From Pontibacter litorisediminis (lineage in GTDB: Bacteria > Bacteroidota > Bacteroidia > Cytophagales > Hymenobacteraceae), in NCBI RefSeq assembly GCF_029360645.1, contig NZ_JARDUA010000001.1:1-64000 (forward strand): a stretch of 64,000 bases of DNA, in the 5' to 3' direction. Of the stretch, positions 25,417 to 35,900 are shown in pieces. The notes beneath the pieces were generated by a model. That model saw only the letters and a program-made list of their open reading frames with translations. It did not search any database and was not told where the DNA came from. The translations under genes and the position numbers were made by a program. Position 1 is the stretch's first letter; each line of letters starts with the position of its first letter.

Positions 25417-26670
25417 CTATTTAAGCAGCCCCTCCAGCACTTTGGCACGCTCGGGCTGCTCTTCCGTGTTACTGTGTCGCCTGCTTTGGGTGAGGCGCAG
25501 GCTGGTCAGGGCGGCAAGCAGCGCCAATGTTCCGAACGTGTAGACTGAGAGGCTCTCCAGCAGACGGTACAGATCGCCTCCCATCAAATCCCGGATGTTG
25601 ATGCCAACTAACACACAGCCTGCCACCGTAAGTACCCTTGCCACTTTATGAAGTTCGTAGAAACGGCACAACAGCAGCACGATGCATGGCAACGTGAAAA
25701 GGAAGGCGTTTAGGCTGGTGACGGCAAAAAGCGGTATCAGGGCAACAAGCAGTGCTACATCAGCTAACAAGGTTTGCTTAAGCCTTGCGCCGGCCTGCAC
25801 AAAGTATAAAACAAACCCGCCGATGAGCGCCAATACCGAGAGTTGGTATACTTTGATGGCTGCCTCGCTCTGCAGGAGGTACTGGATAGGGGTGTAGCGG
25901 GCAAGCACGGAGAAGATGGTGTGGTTCCCGCTCTTGAGTAGTTCCTGCTTGGCGCTCATTTCAATGACAAGCTCCTGGAACCATCCTTTATAGAGCGCCG
26001 TGAAGGCATCCAGGGAAGGGTAAAGAAAAAAAGGCAACAGGCCTAGCAGCACGATGGCTACCGCCGTGGAGGCAAGTATGTCGAACCGCTTCTTGAGCAG
26101 CAGGTAGGGCAGCAGAATGAAGCCGAATGGCTTGATGAAAACACTGGCAGCCAACACAACGCCAGCGGCCACGGGGCGCTTGCGCTGCCACAACAGCACC
26201 ACGCACACGTATAACGCCAGCAACACAAAATTTACCTGCCCCAGGTGCCACTCCCGGTGCACATGGGCGCCCACCGCCAGGAAAGACAGGAGCAACACCG
26301 TGTTCCGCTGCTTTACGGTATACTCCTGAGTTGGTGAGGCTGTTAGCTGAAACAAGGTATGCAAGACAGCAATGGCCAGCAGCACCAGCAGCAACCAGTA
26401 CATGGTCTTAGCTGCCATAAAAGGCAAAAGGGTGAAGGGTATAAAGTAAAGCCCGGCCGTGGGCGAGTACTTGTACACGTAATGGCCGTCTGATGCAATG
26501 CGGTAGATTTCGCCTCCGCGGAGCATTCTCTCTGCGGTTCTGTAATATACCTCCAGGTCATGCATCCAGAACCGGTCGTTTATGATTTCGCCCAGGAGCA
26601 GCAGCAGGCCGGCAAGCAGTATAGCTAGAGCCCAGATCTGTTTTGGTTGGAACAGCGTTTTCAATCGCAT
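25417..26670 (-). CDS. Membrane glycosyltransferase of the GT87 (DUF2029) type
   Basis: The 417-residue protein has about ten membrane segments. The loop after the first segment reads DRFWMHDLEVYYRTAERMLRG, with the HDLEVYY acidic motif expected of GT-C/GT87 polyprenol-phosphate mannosyltransferase relatives, followed by YKYSPTAGLYFIPFTLLP. Related enzymes transfer sugars from lipid carriers outside the inner membrane. The acceptor is unknown, and no other polysaccharide genes are adjacent. It is divergent from the TIGR02757 gene. Confidence 0.85.
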   Translation of the reverse strand: MRLKTLFQPKQIWALAILLAGLLLLLGEIINDRFWMHDLEVYYRTAERMLRGGEIYRIASDGHYVYKYSPTAGLYFIPFTLLPFMAAKTMYWLLLVLLAIAVLHTLFQLTASPTQEYTVKQRNTVLLLSFLAVGAHVHREWHLGQVNFVLLALYVCVVLLWQRKRPVAAGVVLAASVFIKPFGFILLPYLLLKKRFDILASTAVAIVLLGLLPFFLYPSLDAFTALYKGWFQELVIEMSAKQELLKSGNHTIFSVLARYTPIQYLLQSEAAIKVYQLSVLALIGGFVLYFVQAGARLKQTLLADVALLVALIPLFAVTSLNAFLFTLPCIVLLLCRFYELHKVARVLTVAGCVLVGINIRDLMGGDLYRLLESLSVYTFGTLALLAALTSLRLTQSRRHSNTEEQPERAKVLEGLLK

Positions 26671-26820
26671 GATTAAGTTTGTAAGGGTTGTGCGTTTTAC
26701 CTGCAGACCTCGGTGGTCTGCTTCTAAAGTTGGCCAAGTTACAAAGTATAGTTCAAATACTTTGCTTTAAAGTTAAAAGGCTTTGCGGGCCCTTGCGATT
26801 TACTCTGTCGCCGAAACGTG

Positions 26821-26828
26821 TAAATTTG
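26821..26828 (+). promoter_or_regulatory. Putative -7 box for the TIGR02757 gene
   Basis: TAAATTTG matches TAnnTTTG. It lies 76 bases upstream of the ATG at 26904 and supports that start over the much earlier one at 26688. Confidence 0.4.
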
Positions 26829-26903
26829 TTGCATATGCTTTGCTGCCATCGCAGGTTTAAGCCTGACACATCAAATCGAGTAGAAATCAAGTATACTTCC
26901 TGC

Positions 26904-27683
26904 ATGATGCACCCCGAAATTTCTTCTGTAAAAGCCCTGCTTGATGACAGGGTGGATAAGTATAACCGCCCCAGCTTTATACCGAACGACCCGGTTTCAA
27001 TTCCGCACCGGTTCTCTAAGAAACAGGACGTTGAGATCAGCGGCTTTTTTGCAGCCATACTTGCCTGGGGCCAGCGCAAGACTATCATCAACAACTGCAT
27101 GAAGCTGATGGACCTGATGGACAATGCCCCGCACGATTTTATACTTCATCACCAGGAGCAGGACCTGCAGCGGTTTCTCGGCTTTAAGCACCGGACCTTC
27201 AACGACACCGATCTGCTCTACCTGCTGCACTTTTTCAGGTGGTACTACAGCCGGCACGAGAGCCTGGAAACCGCTTTTGCGGGGGAGCAGCATGAGCTAC
27301 AGACGCAGCAGGAGCGTCTTGTGCATTTCCATAACCTGGTGTTTAGCCTGGAGGATGCCCCGCAGCGCACGCGCAAGCACATTGCCACGCCCGCCCGCAA
27401 GTCTGCCTGCAAGCGCCTGAACATGTACCTGCGGTGGATGGTGCGCCGGGATGACCGGGGCGTGGATTTCGGCATTTGGCGTAACATGCCCATGAGCGAC
27501 CTTATTTGCCCCTGCGATGTGCATGTGGAGCGCGTGGCCCGCCGCTTGGGCCTGATCACCAGAAAAGGAATGGACTGGGAAACGGCCGAGGAACTTACGG
27601 CCCACCTGCGCACCTTCGATCCTGCGGACCCGGTAAAGTATGATTATGCCCTTTTTGGCTTGGGGATAGAAGAAAAGTTCTGA
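26904..27683 (+). CDS. TIGR02757 (DUF2400) family protein
   Basis: The protein matches TIGR02757, a family found widely in Bacteroidota. Conserved blocks include SIPHRFSKKQDVEISGFFAA, LAWGQRKTIINNC, LHFFRWYY and KRLNMYLRWMVRRDDRGVDFGIW. I choose ATG 26904 (259 residues), where family similarity begins and which follows a -7 promoter box. The open frame extends back to 26688 without family character. The fold has been likened to helix-hairpin-helix DNA glycosylases, but no enzymatic activity is established. The gene is monocistronic. Confidence 0.9.
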   Translation: MMHPEISSVKALLDDRVDKYNRPSFIPNDPVSIPHRFSKKQDVEISGFFAAILAWGQRKTIINNCMKLMDLMDNAPHDFILHHQEQDLQRFLGFKHRTFNDTDLLYLLHFFRWYYSRHESLETAFAGEQHELQTQQERLVHFHNLVFSLEDAPQRTRKHIATPARKSACKRLNMYLRWMVRRDDRGVDFGIWRNMPMSDLICPCDVHVERVARRLGLITRKGMDWETAEELTAHLRTFDPADPVKYDYALFGLGIEEKF

Positions 27684-27941
27684 CTTTTTTGGCAACGCTG
27701 CTATCTGCAGATATCCCAAGTTGGGAGGACGCTGGCGAAATAAGAAACCAAGTATGTGTAACGGGTTTTTAAGCGGCTTCAATATCGCGCCCCAGCGGCT
27801 GCTAAGGTGTAAAATCGCCTGTTTCTGTACGTTGCCAAAATACTATATAGGTGCGCTTTGTTTTGTGATTTTTCCGATGTGTGTGATGTGCAGATAGTAC
27901 TATTTTATTTCGTTTTGTTTGTCTAAGTGGCTTTTTGTGGA
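27684..27941. other. Intergenic stretch before the proC promoter
   Basis: About 260 bases. A weak hairpin AAAAGT/ACTTTT with a T run (about 27675-27694) overlaps the stop of the upstream gene and may terminate it. Nothing else is supportable. Confidence 0.4.
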
Positions 27942-27973
27942 TTTGGGTCTTTAAGATGGATATTGTACTTTTG
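27942..27973 (+). promoter_or_regulatory. Promoter of proC
   Basis: TTTG at 27942-27945, a 20-base spacer and TACTTTTG at 27966-27973 match the Bacteroidota promoter consensus well. The proC ATG lies 75 bases downstream. Confidence 0.7.
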
Positions 27974-28047
27974 CATCAGTAGATAATCAATTGCAGTGCA
28001 GGTGCCCAGGTATTTGGCCCCTGCCAGGAACAAACAAAACACACGGA

Positions 28048-28878
28048 ATGCACACAGATAACGTAGCCATCTTGGGCACAGGAAATCTCGGAAAATCAAT
28101 TGCAGAAGGACTTTTGAGCAACGGCCAGTATCAGCCGGAGAACATCTACGTGACCAGGAGAAACACGAAATCATTACAATACTTAAAAGACAAAGGCGTG
28201 CAGGTTACCAGCGACAACAAGTTTGCTGTAAAGAACAGCCGCTTTATACTACTGTGCGTGCAGCCGGCACACCTCGAAAACGTGCTGAACGAGATCAGGC
28301 CGTACCTTGACCCGGAACGCCATGTGCTGCTGAGCGTAATCGCCGGCATCACCATCGACTTCATACGCGAGTTGGTGGGCGATTTTGCCATTGTGCGTAG
28401 CATGCCCAATACCGCTATCGCCGTGCAGCAGTCGATGACGTGCCTGGCCTTTAATGAAAAGGCCGCCACAGTGGAGGAGGAGATAAAGGATATCTTTAAC
28501 TGCGTGGGCGAGACCCTGGTGATTGAGGAAGAGCTCATGGCAGGCGCTACCGTGCTTTGCTCCAGCGGCATTGCCTTTAACATGCGCTTTATTCGTGCGG
28601 TAACACAGGGTGGTATTCAGCTGGGCCTGGATGCCGAGGATGCCCAGAAGATTGCCGTGCAGGTAAGCAAAGGCGCCTCTACCTTGCTCACGATTAATAA
28701 ATCGCACCCGGAGCAGGAGATCGACAAAGTGACCACGCCGGAAGGGTGCACCATTACGGGTTTGAACGAAATGGAGCACCAGGGCCTGAGCTCTGCCGTG
28801 ATCAAAGGACTGGTGGGCTCCCATAAAAGAATCCTGGACCTGAAGGAGCAGCGCGAGAAAGAGGCAGCCGCTGTTTAA
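28048..28878 (+). CDS. proC: Pyrroline-5-carboxylate reductase
   Basis: ProC reduces pyrroline-5-carboxylate to proline with NAD(P)H, the last step of proline synthesis. The 276-residue protein opens with the Rossmann motif VAILGTGNLGKSIAEGL, then has VRSMPNTAIAVQQS and the C-terminal signature VTTPEGCTITGLNEM. ATG 28048 is chosen because the dinucleotide-binding strand begins six residues later; the frame opens 19 codons earlier without family character. It is followed by proB and proA on the same strand. Confidence 0.95.
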   Translation: MHTDNVAILGTGNLGKSIAEGLLSNGQYQPENIYVTRRNTKSLQYLKDKGVQVTSDNKFAVKNSRFILLCVQPAHLENVLNEIRPYLDPERHVLLSVIAGITIDFIRELVGDFAIVRSMPNTAIAVQQSMTCLAFNEKAATVEEEIKDIFNCVGETLVIEEELMAGATVLCSSGIAFNMRFIRAVTQGGIQLGLDAEDAQKIAVQVSKGASTLLTINKSHPEQEIDKVTTPEGCTITGLNEMEHQGLSSAVIKGLVGSHKRILDLKEQREKEAAAV

Positions 28879-29144
28879 TACCCTAAAGTATACAGGCTGT
28901 TCTGTGGCGGGTTCGGTAGCTGTTGGCTTCCTTTACGCTGCAGAACAGCTTCTCTTTTTCTGGCGAATAACCCCATGGGCGAGAGCCTACTAAGGGAGGT
29001 TACGCCAGTCCTGACTTTATACTTTGTTTAGCTGGTTCTTCCTTACCCAAAGTATAACTCCCCTCGATTTTACAGCTATACCCATTGCGCAACAGCCGAT
29101 GCTGTTGTCGCAGCTCAACTATTGTCTAACAAACCAATATAACT
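28879..29144. other. Gap between proC and proB
   Basis: The gap of 266 bases holds a long-range inverted repeat, with GCTGTTCTG near 28893 and CAGAACAGC near 28943 followed by a T-rich stretch. It also holds TATACTT and AAGTATA heptamers and a small hairpin AACAGCCGATGCTGTT near 29091. It may contain a proC terminator and a separate proB promoter. Confidence 0.45.
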
Positions 29145-30236
29145 ATGGATTATCAGCCACAGCTAGTTGTCGTCAAAGTCGGCTCCAACGTGCTCACGCA
29201 GGAGGACGGAACACCCGACAGGCAACGCATGGCTTCACTCGTCAAGCAAATCGATTTCCTGAGGAAGCAGGGCATCCAGGTGGTGCTGGTTTCGTCGGGG
29301 GCGGTGGCCTTTGCGAGAAACAACATCAAAATAGAAGATAAAACCGAGTCGGTGGTGCGAAAGCAGATCCTGGCTTCGGTGGGGCAGATCGACATTGTGC
29401 AGTCCTACAAGGAGCTGTTTCAGGAAGTGGGGCGGCAGATTGCCCAGATTGTGGTTACGCCGCAGGATTTCCTGTCGCGCCGTCACTACCTGAATATTAA
29501 AGAGTGCCTGCTGGGCCTGCTCCAACACGACATCATTCCGATCATCAACGAGAATGATGCCGTGGCCGTGACCGAGCTCATGTTCACCGACAACGACGAA
29601 CTGGCCAGCATGACCGCCGCCATGATCGATGCCGATACCCTGATCCTGCTCACCAACGTGGACGGCATCTACAAAGGGCACCCCGACGACCCGAACGCGA
29701 AGCTGATTGAGCGGGTGGGAAGCAAAACCTCCGGCGTGAGCCGCTATATTGCCTCCTCCAAGTCGAGCTTTGGCCGCGGCGGCATGGGCAGTAAAATGAA
29801 AATGGCCAAAAAAGCAGCCTACCTGGGCATACATGTCTTCATTGCCAACGGCAACCGCGACAACGTGCTGCACGATTTCTACAACGGCCAACTCAAGGCC
29901 ACCTATTTTGAGCCGGAGTCGTGCAAGGCCAACCCGAAGAAATGGGTGGCGCATAGCGATAACTACACTAAAGGAGAAGTGATCGTGAATGCCGGAGCCA
30001 GAGAGGCACTGCATGCCGACGAAGCTGCCAGCCTGCTACCTGTGGGCGTGGTGGGCATCCGGGGCAATTTCTCTAAGGGCGACGTAATCCGGATAAAGGA
30101 TGAGCAAGGAGAGAAGCTGGGCCTTGGGAAAGCGGAGTATGGCTCCCGGAAAGCGCTGGCCACGATCGGCCTGAGCAAGCAGAAGCCGATCATCCACTAC
30201 GACTATCTATACTTGTTTAAATATCACACGATCTAA
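29145..30236 (+). CDS. proB: Glutamate 5-kinase
   Basis: ProB phosphorylates glutamate to gamma-glutamyl phosphate, the first and usually proline-inhibited step of proline synthesis. The 363-residue protein has the amino-acid-kinase domain ([12 protein letters not shown] at 8-19, [36 protein letters not shown]) and a C-terminal PUA domain (about 275-350). Its stop is 4 bases before proA, so the two are coupled. Confidence 0.96.
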   Translation: MDYQPQLVVVKVGSNVLTQEDGTPDRQRMASLVKQIDFLRKQGIQVVLVSSGAVAFARNNIKIEDKTESVVRKQILASVGQIDIVQSYKELFQEVGRQIAQIVVTPQDFLSRRHYLNIKECLLGLLQHDIIPIINENDAVAVTELMFTDNDELASMTAAMIDADTLILLTNVDGIYKGHPDDPNAKLIERVGSKTSGVSRYIASSKSSFGRGGMGSKMKMAKKAAYLGIHVFIANGNRDNVLHDFYNGQLKATYFEPESCKANPKKWVAHSDNYTKGEVIVNAGAREALHADEAASLLPVGVVGIRGNFSKGDVIRIKDEQGEKLGLGKAEYGSRKALATIGLSKQKPIIHYDYLYLFKYHTI

Positions 30237-30240
30237 AACT

Positions 30241-31488
30241 ATGGAACTGCAACAAACTTTTAAGAACGTAAAGCAGGCCAGCCGCAAGCTGAACCTGCTC
30301 CCGGAAAATAAAATAAAGCACATACTCGAGGACCTGGCAGCGAAGGCAGAAGCAGCAACAGAAAGTATACTTGCCGCTAACCAGCAGGACCTCGGGCGCA
30401 TGGACCCCAGTGACCCGAAATATGACCGCCTGAAGCTGACCGGGGAGCGCATCCAAAATATAGCCGCTGATATTCGAAACGTGGCGAGCCTGCCTTCGCC
30501 ACTGGGCAAGGTGCTGTCGGAACGGACGCTGGAGAACGGGCTGGAGATGAAGAAAGTGTCGGTGCCGCTGGGCGTGATTGGCATTATCTACGAGGCACGG
30601 CCCAACGTGACCTTTGATGTGTTCAGCCTGTGCCTGCGCTCCGGCAATGCGCTGTTGCTAAAGGGCGGCAGCGATGCCAAGGACTCCAATGCAGCCATTG
30701 CAAAACTGATCCATCAGGTGCTGGAGCAGCATGGCGTGGACAGGAACATTGTGCAGCTGCTGCCCCCGGACCGGGAGGCAACGCAGCAGATGCTGCAGGC
30801 CGTGGAGTACGTGGACATCATCATCCCGCGTGGGAGCCAGGGCCTGATCAATTATGTGCGGGAGAACTCCAAAGTACCTGTGATCGAGACGGGTGCAGGC
30901 ATCGTGCATACGTACTTCGATGCGTTTGCCGACCTGCAGCGCGGCAAAGAGATCGTGGTGAACGCCAAGACCCGCCGCGTGAGTGTGTGCAACGCCCTGG
31001 ATTGCCTGGTGATCCACGAAGACCGCCTGCCGGACCTGGCCGAGATCGGCAAGGAGTTGGCCGCGAAAGGAGTGGAGGTGTTTGCCGATGCCCCTGCCTT
31101 CGCCGCTCTTAAAGGTAGTTATCCGGCAGAGCAGCTGCAGCAGGCTACGGAGGAGCACTTTGGCACCGAGTTCCTGTCGCTGAGGATGTCCGTGAAAACG
31201 GTGAAAGGTTTGGATGAGGCCATTGAGCACATCAATACCTACAGTTCGCAGCACAGCGAGGCGATCATTTCGGAGAATGAGCAGCATGTGGAGCATTTCC
31301 TGAGAGCCGTGGATGCCGCCGCCGTGTATGCCAACACCTCTACGGCCTTTACCGACGGGGCGCAGTTTGGCCTGGGCGCAGAGATCGGCATCAGCACCCA
31401 GAAGCTGCACGCCCGCGGACCGATGGCGCTGGATGAACTGACCAGCTACAAATGGGTAGTGAAAGGCTCGGGGCAGGTGAGGGCGTAA
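30241..31488 (+). CDS. proA: Glutamate-5-semialdehyde dehydrogenase (gamma-glutamyl phosphate reductase)
   Basis: ProA reduces gamma-glutamyl phosphate to glutamate semialdehyde, which cyclises to the ProC substrate. The 415-residue aldehyde-dehydrogenase fold shows [54 protein letters not shown], the catalytic-region [13 protein letters not shown] and [20 protein letters not shown]. Length fits the family. It completes a same-strand proline set with proC and proB and ends at a strong terminator. Confidence 0.96.
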   Translation: MELQQTFKNVKQASRKLNLLPENKIKHILEDLAAKAEAATESILAANQQDLGRMDPSDPKYDRLKLTGERIQNIAADIRNVASLPSPLGKVLSERTLENGLEMKKVSVPLGVIGIIYEARPNVTFDVFSLCLRSGNALLLKGGSDAKDSNAAIAKLIHQVLEQHGVDRNIVQLLPPDREATQQMLQAVEYVDIIIPRGSQGLINYVRENSKVPVIETGAGIVHTYFDAFADLQRGKEIVVNAKTRRVSVCNALDCLVIHEDRLPDLAEIGKELAAKGVEVFADAPAFAALKGSYPAEQLQQATEEHFGTEFLSLRMSVKTVKGLDEAIEHINTYSSQHSEAIISENEQHVEHFLRAVDAAAVYANTSTAFTDGAQFGLGAEIGISTQKLHARGPMALDELTSYKWVVKGSGQVRA

Positions 31489-31510
31489 ATGATTTTTTAT
31501 CTGTGTGTAA

Positions 31511-31549
31511 AAGAGAAGCCGCTGTGTTATGCAGCGGCTTCTCTTTTTT
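31511..31549. terminator. Terminator between proA and the SusD gene
   Basis: AAGAGAAGCCGCTG (31511-31524) pairs perfectly with CAGCGGCTTCTCTT (31532-31545), and the T run continues to 31549. It primarily serves proA but lies between convergent genes, and a TATACT follows at once. Confidence 0.9.
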
Positions 31550-31569
31550 ATACTATGGCAAAGTATATC

Positions 31570-32988
31570 CTATTGGTCCCACCAGATTGGTAGAGAAAGG
31601 TCATCGGCATCAGGTGTGTTGGGATTTTTTGACGCCTCCCCACTAGGGTAAGCCACCCTGCGGATAAAGGTGGGCAGGGCAGCGTTGGCAGGCAACGTGA
31701 AGCCGGCATACTGATAGTCGAAGCGGCGGGCGTCATTCCAGGCCTCCGGGTTCAGGTAAGTTACCACGAACTTCTCCCGGAAGATGTCGGCGAGAGTCAG
31801 GTCTGCAGCGCCAACTGCCACCAGGGAGCTGTTAAGATAGTCCTCTGCCTCAGCTGTGCTTACCTCGTACAGCTCCATGCTGGCCCTGATGCCTTCCAGA
31901 TAGGCGCTGTAGGCTCTGTCGTTCTGGCCGGCGCGGAGAGCCGCCTCAGCTTCTATAAGCTTTACCTCTGGGTAGGAAACAATGATAAGCGGAGAGTCCT
32001 CGCCGGTGAGAGGGGAGCGGAGCGAAATATACGATTCATCTACCACCGTGCTACTGCCGGGGCCTACGTTGCCGGTACCGTTTGGTGTGCCCACATAGGT
32101 GCCTGTTCTGGTGGTGTCCGCGATTTGCTCCAGTCGTGGATCCATGATGCCGTTGCTGGTGCCGTCTAAGTGCTGAATCAACTGCTCCGAAAGCCAACCC
32201 CCAAGCAACAGGTCTGCATTGTCAATGGCCACCTGGGCCCAGGGGTTACGATCCACAAAAACCCCCATATCGGCGTTGTCGGCGTTAGAGGTGTAGGAGT
32301 TCTCCACGGCTGCGAGCACTGCCTGAGGGTCATAAGCCGAGGTCTCGCTCAGTTTATTCAGCTGCCGTGCCTTTAGGGCATAGGCCGTTTTGATCCAGTT
32401 CGCTTTGCTGCCCCCATGGATCAGGTCGTTTTGTGCATCCAGCTCAATAGGGGACTCCGGTCCGGAAAGCTCCGCAATAGCCTCGTCCAGAAGGTCTAAG
32501 ATCCTGTTGTTCAAGCTGGATTCTTCATCGAATCCGGGCGTCAGGGTGATGTTACCAAAGGCCTCGGTGTAGGGTGCGTCCCCCCACAAGTCGTTGACCA
32601 GAGACAGGTTATAGGCCATCAACACATCTGCCACGCCAACGTAGGCCGAGGCACCCTGCTCCATGGCCTCTTGCCGCATGTCATATATGTCGGCCATGGC
32701 CAGGTACAGCGCATCCCAGGTGCTGGAGTAGTCCGTTACCTGGTAGGTATCGGTAGAGCCTCCGGCGGTGGGACTGGCCAGGTACTGCACGAAGTAGGAG
32801 GTGATGTTGGACACGCGGTAGCTGTTCATCGCTGTTTTATGGGTGGTGGTGGAGAGCAAGGTGCTCAAGGGCCGTTCATTCACCAGGTTAGGGTTATCCT
32901 CCAGGTCAAAGTAGTCCTCGCAGCCTTGCAGTGTCGTGGCGGCCCCAACCAGCATCAGGGCAAGCATATATCTCAAGATCTTTTTCAT
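31570..32988 (-). CDS. SusD/RagB-family outer-membrane lipoprotein
   Basis: SusD-like lipoproteins cap a SusC channel on the cell surface and capture the nutrient. The 472-residue protein has a signal peptide with lipobox LQGC (about residue 23) followed by acidic EDYFDLEDNPN. The middle region MAYNLSLVNDLWGDAPYTEA is typical of the SusD-like_2 subgroup, and the C-terminus ends with the family-like NPNTPDADDL segment. It lies 11 bases downstream of its SusC partner. The substrate cannot be read from sequence. Confidence 0.93.
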   Translation of the reverse strand: MKKILRYMLALMLVGAATTLQGCEDYFDLEDNPNLVNERPLSTLLSTTTHKTAMNSYRVSNITSYFVQYLASPTAGGSTDTYQVTDYSSTWDALYLAMADIYDMRQEAMEQGASAYVGVADVLMAYNLSLVNDLWGDAPYTEAFGNITLTPGFDEESSLNNRILDLLDEAIAELSGPESPIELDAQNDLIHGGSKANWIKTAYALKARQLNKLSETSAYDPQAVLAAVENSYTSNADNADMGVFVDRNPWAQVAIDNADLLLGGWLSEQLIQHLDGTSNGIMDPRLEQIADTTRTGTYVGTPNGTGNVGPGSSTVVDESYISLRSPLTGEDSPLIIVSYPEVKLIEAEAALRAGQNDRAYSAYLEGIRASMELYEVSTAEAEDYLNSSLVAVGAADLTLADIFREKFVVTYLNPEAWNDARRFDYQYAGFTLPANAALPTFIRRVAYPSGEASKNPNTPDADDLSLPIWWDQ

Positions 32989-32999
32989 ACCGCTGTTAT

Positions 33000-35900
33000 T
33001 TAAAATCCAACATTTAGGGTGAACAGGTAGCTTCGGACGGCCGGATACGTGAAGCCGGAGAAGCCGTCTACGTTGCTTCCGCTGGGGCTGAAGCTGGTTT
33101 CAGGGTCAAAGCCTTTGTAATCGGTGTGCAGCCACAGGTTGTTGCCAGTTAGCGATACAGAGGCGTCGCGAATAAAGATGCTCTCGAACCACTTTTGCGG
33201 CAGGCTGTAGTTTAGCGTCAGGGAGCGCAGGCGCACCCAGGAGGCATCTTCCACAAAGTTCTCAGAAACACCTCGGTAGAAGTTACGGTAATAGCCGTTG
33301 CCGTAGTCTACACCATCAGGGCCAATGCCCTGGCCCAGCCATACTTCCTTCGTGTTCGGAGTTCCGTCGGAGAGCACCCCCTCAAACACCTTGGTCTGGT
33401 TTCGGTTCTCGGTATACTCGGCAATGCCAAAGGCGGCGAAGAAGTTGTCCATTTGGTTATACTTCTCCTGGCCCACGCGGGCATCCAGCAGGGCTGTCAA
33501 ACTAAGGCTTTTGTAGCTGAATGTGTTCGTGAAACCGCCGATCCAGTCCGGCTGCGAGTTGCCGAGTATTTTCTGGCTCGACAGCGGGGCACGTACCGGG
33601 AAGCCGTTTTCCCCGATCACGATCGGCCGCGACTCGTCGATGAACAGCGGGTCCTCCTCCTCGCCCGGCCCATAGTAGCGCTGCCAGTGGGAGCCGTAGA
33701 TGTTGCCGTAGGGTTCTCCCGGTACTAGACGCAGGCTAACCGTAGAGCCAACATACCCGAACTGGGAGGCATACACTATTTCTTCAAGTCCTTCACGGAT
33801 GCTCAGGATCTTGTTGCGGTTTGCCGAAAACACCAGCTTCGTGTCCCAGTTAAAATCATTGCTACGGATAGGCGTTGCGTTAAGTACCAGCTCGACGCCA
33901 CGGTTGCGCATTTTGCCGGAGTTTACCGCAGCCCTCATAAAGCCGGTGGAATTGGCGACATCAATGTTCAGGATCTGGTCCTTGCTGAGGGAGTAATAGT
34001 AGGTGAAGTCGAAACCGATCCGGTTATCCAGGAAAGACATTTCCAGGCCTGCCTCAAACGTGTTGGTGAATTCCGGTTTGAGCTCCGGGTTACCTAACAG
34101 CGCGGCTCTGGTGACACCGGTGTAGCCTGTTGGCAGCTGCGTATATGGTGCAGAACCAGAGGAAGTGGAGTAAGGCAGTGCATCCTTGCCCATTTGCGCA
34201 TAAGAAAAGCGCAGCTTGCTTTGGTTGATAAACTCCGGAAGCTCCAGGTGCTGCGAGAAAATGTAACTTATACTTGCCGAAGGGTAGAAGAAGGAGCGGT
34301 TATCGCTCGCCAGCGAGGATGTGATGTCGTTGCGACCGGTCAGCGTCAGGAACAGGAAGTCCTTATAGTCTAGGGAAGCCTCCGCGAAAATGCCCATCAG
34401 ACGGTACTCCAACTCATCCTCAACCGTTGACAGGAACCTGGCGTTCGACAGCCTGAAGTAATCGAACACGGCCAGTTCCTCGCCCATAACCCCGAAACTT
34501 TTGGACTGGCGGTCGAGCAGATCGTGGCCGAGGCGCAGGGTTCCGGAGATATCCTCGCCGAAGTCGGTGTTGAGGGTAGCGATGAACGTCGAGTTGATTG
34601 CCCTGAACCTGGTGGTATACTCATGTACGAACCCGCGTCCGTTATCTTCCAGCACTTGCTCGTCCGGCACGCCGCGCGGGCCAGGGGCCGTGCGGGTGCG
34701 GTCATCACTATACGTATCCAGGCCGATGCGGTAAGTAAAGTTCAGCCAATCCAGGGGATCATAGCCGAAGGTAAGGCCGCCGATAAAGCGGTTCACCTCG
34801 TCCTCCATTCTATTCGTTGATGCCGCGTAGATCGGGTTGTCGTTGCCGTAGGTTTTCATGGTGCCGTCCGGCTTCACGTAATCCGTCACATCCCACCGCG
34901 GCGACCAGTAGCTGAGCATCTCGTTGAAGCGGTCGGCATTGTAGCGGTCGCCGCCGGAGTTCACGTAGTTAAAGTTACCACCAATGCGTATCCGCTCGCT
35001 TATCTTCGCGTCGGCATTCAAACGGGCTGATATGTTCTGGTAATCGGTGAACGGAAGCACGCCTTCGTGGTAAAGGTGGGAGAGGGAGGTGAAGAAGCTA
35101 AGGGCCTCGCCGCCGCCGGAGAACGATATGGTGTTCCGAACCTGATGGCCTTTCTCGTAGGCATCCTCAAAATGATTGTAGAGTTCTGCCGGGTGCGTCG
35201 GGTCTAGCTGCCTTGCCTCCTCCACGGTTGGTCCCCAGGATGGCCAGAAACTCTCCGGGTCATATTCTCCAGCGTAGCCTTGTGTATAGGTGTCCTGTAT
35301 CTTCGGAAACTTGTTTACCTCTTCAAAACCAGCAGTAGAGGTGAAGTTAACCCGCATCTCGCCCTGCCTGCCCGACTTCGTGGTGATGACTACCACCCCG
35401 TTGGCACCTTGCAGGCCGTAGAGCGCCGTGGCCGCACCCCCGCGCAGGATGTTGATGCTTTCAATGTCATTGGGGTTCAGGTCGGCCAAACGGTTGCTCA
35501 TGCCCCGCAGCTCGGCCCCATCGCCGAAAGTTGAGGTGGAGTTGTCCATCAGGATGCCATCGATGACAAAGAGCGGCTGGTTAGGCCGGCTGGGGTCGAT
35601 AGAGTTGATACCCCGTATCTGGATGCTGGAGCCCTGGCCGGGTGCGCCGCCGGTACTGGAGATGGTTACCCCCGCTACCTTGCCTTGCATCGCGTTCAGC
35701 ACGTTTGGCTGCCGGTTTCGCACCAGCTCCTCCGTCTGTACCTCCTGCGCTGCGTAGCCCAAGGCCTTTTTCTCGCGGGTAATGCCCAAGGCCGTCACCA
35801 CAACTTCACTTAACTGTTGGGTATCGGTGCTGAGCGTAACATTAATCTGCTGCTGGTTACCCACCCGTACCTCGCGGTCCTGGTAACCCAGGAAGCGGAA

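Noticed and set aside
28879-29144. T-box or amino-acid attenuator before proB
   Set aside because: The inverted repeat is long-range and there is no leader peptide with proline codons or T-box core.
30658-31410. 250-codon frame antisense to proA
   Set aside because: It is a shadow of proA with no recognisable family and biased composition.
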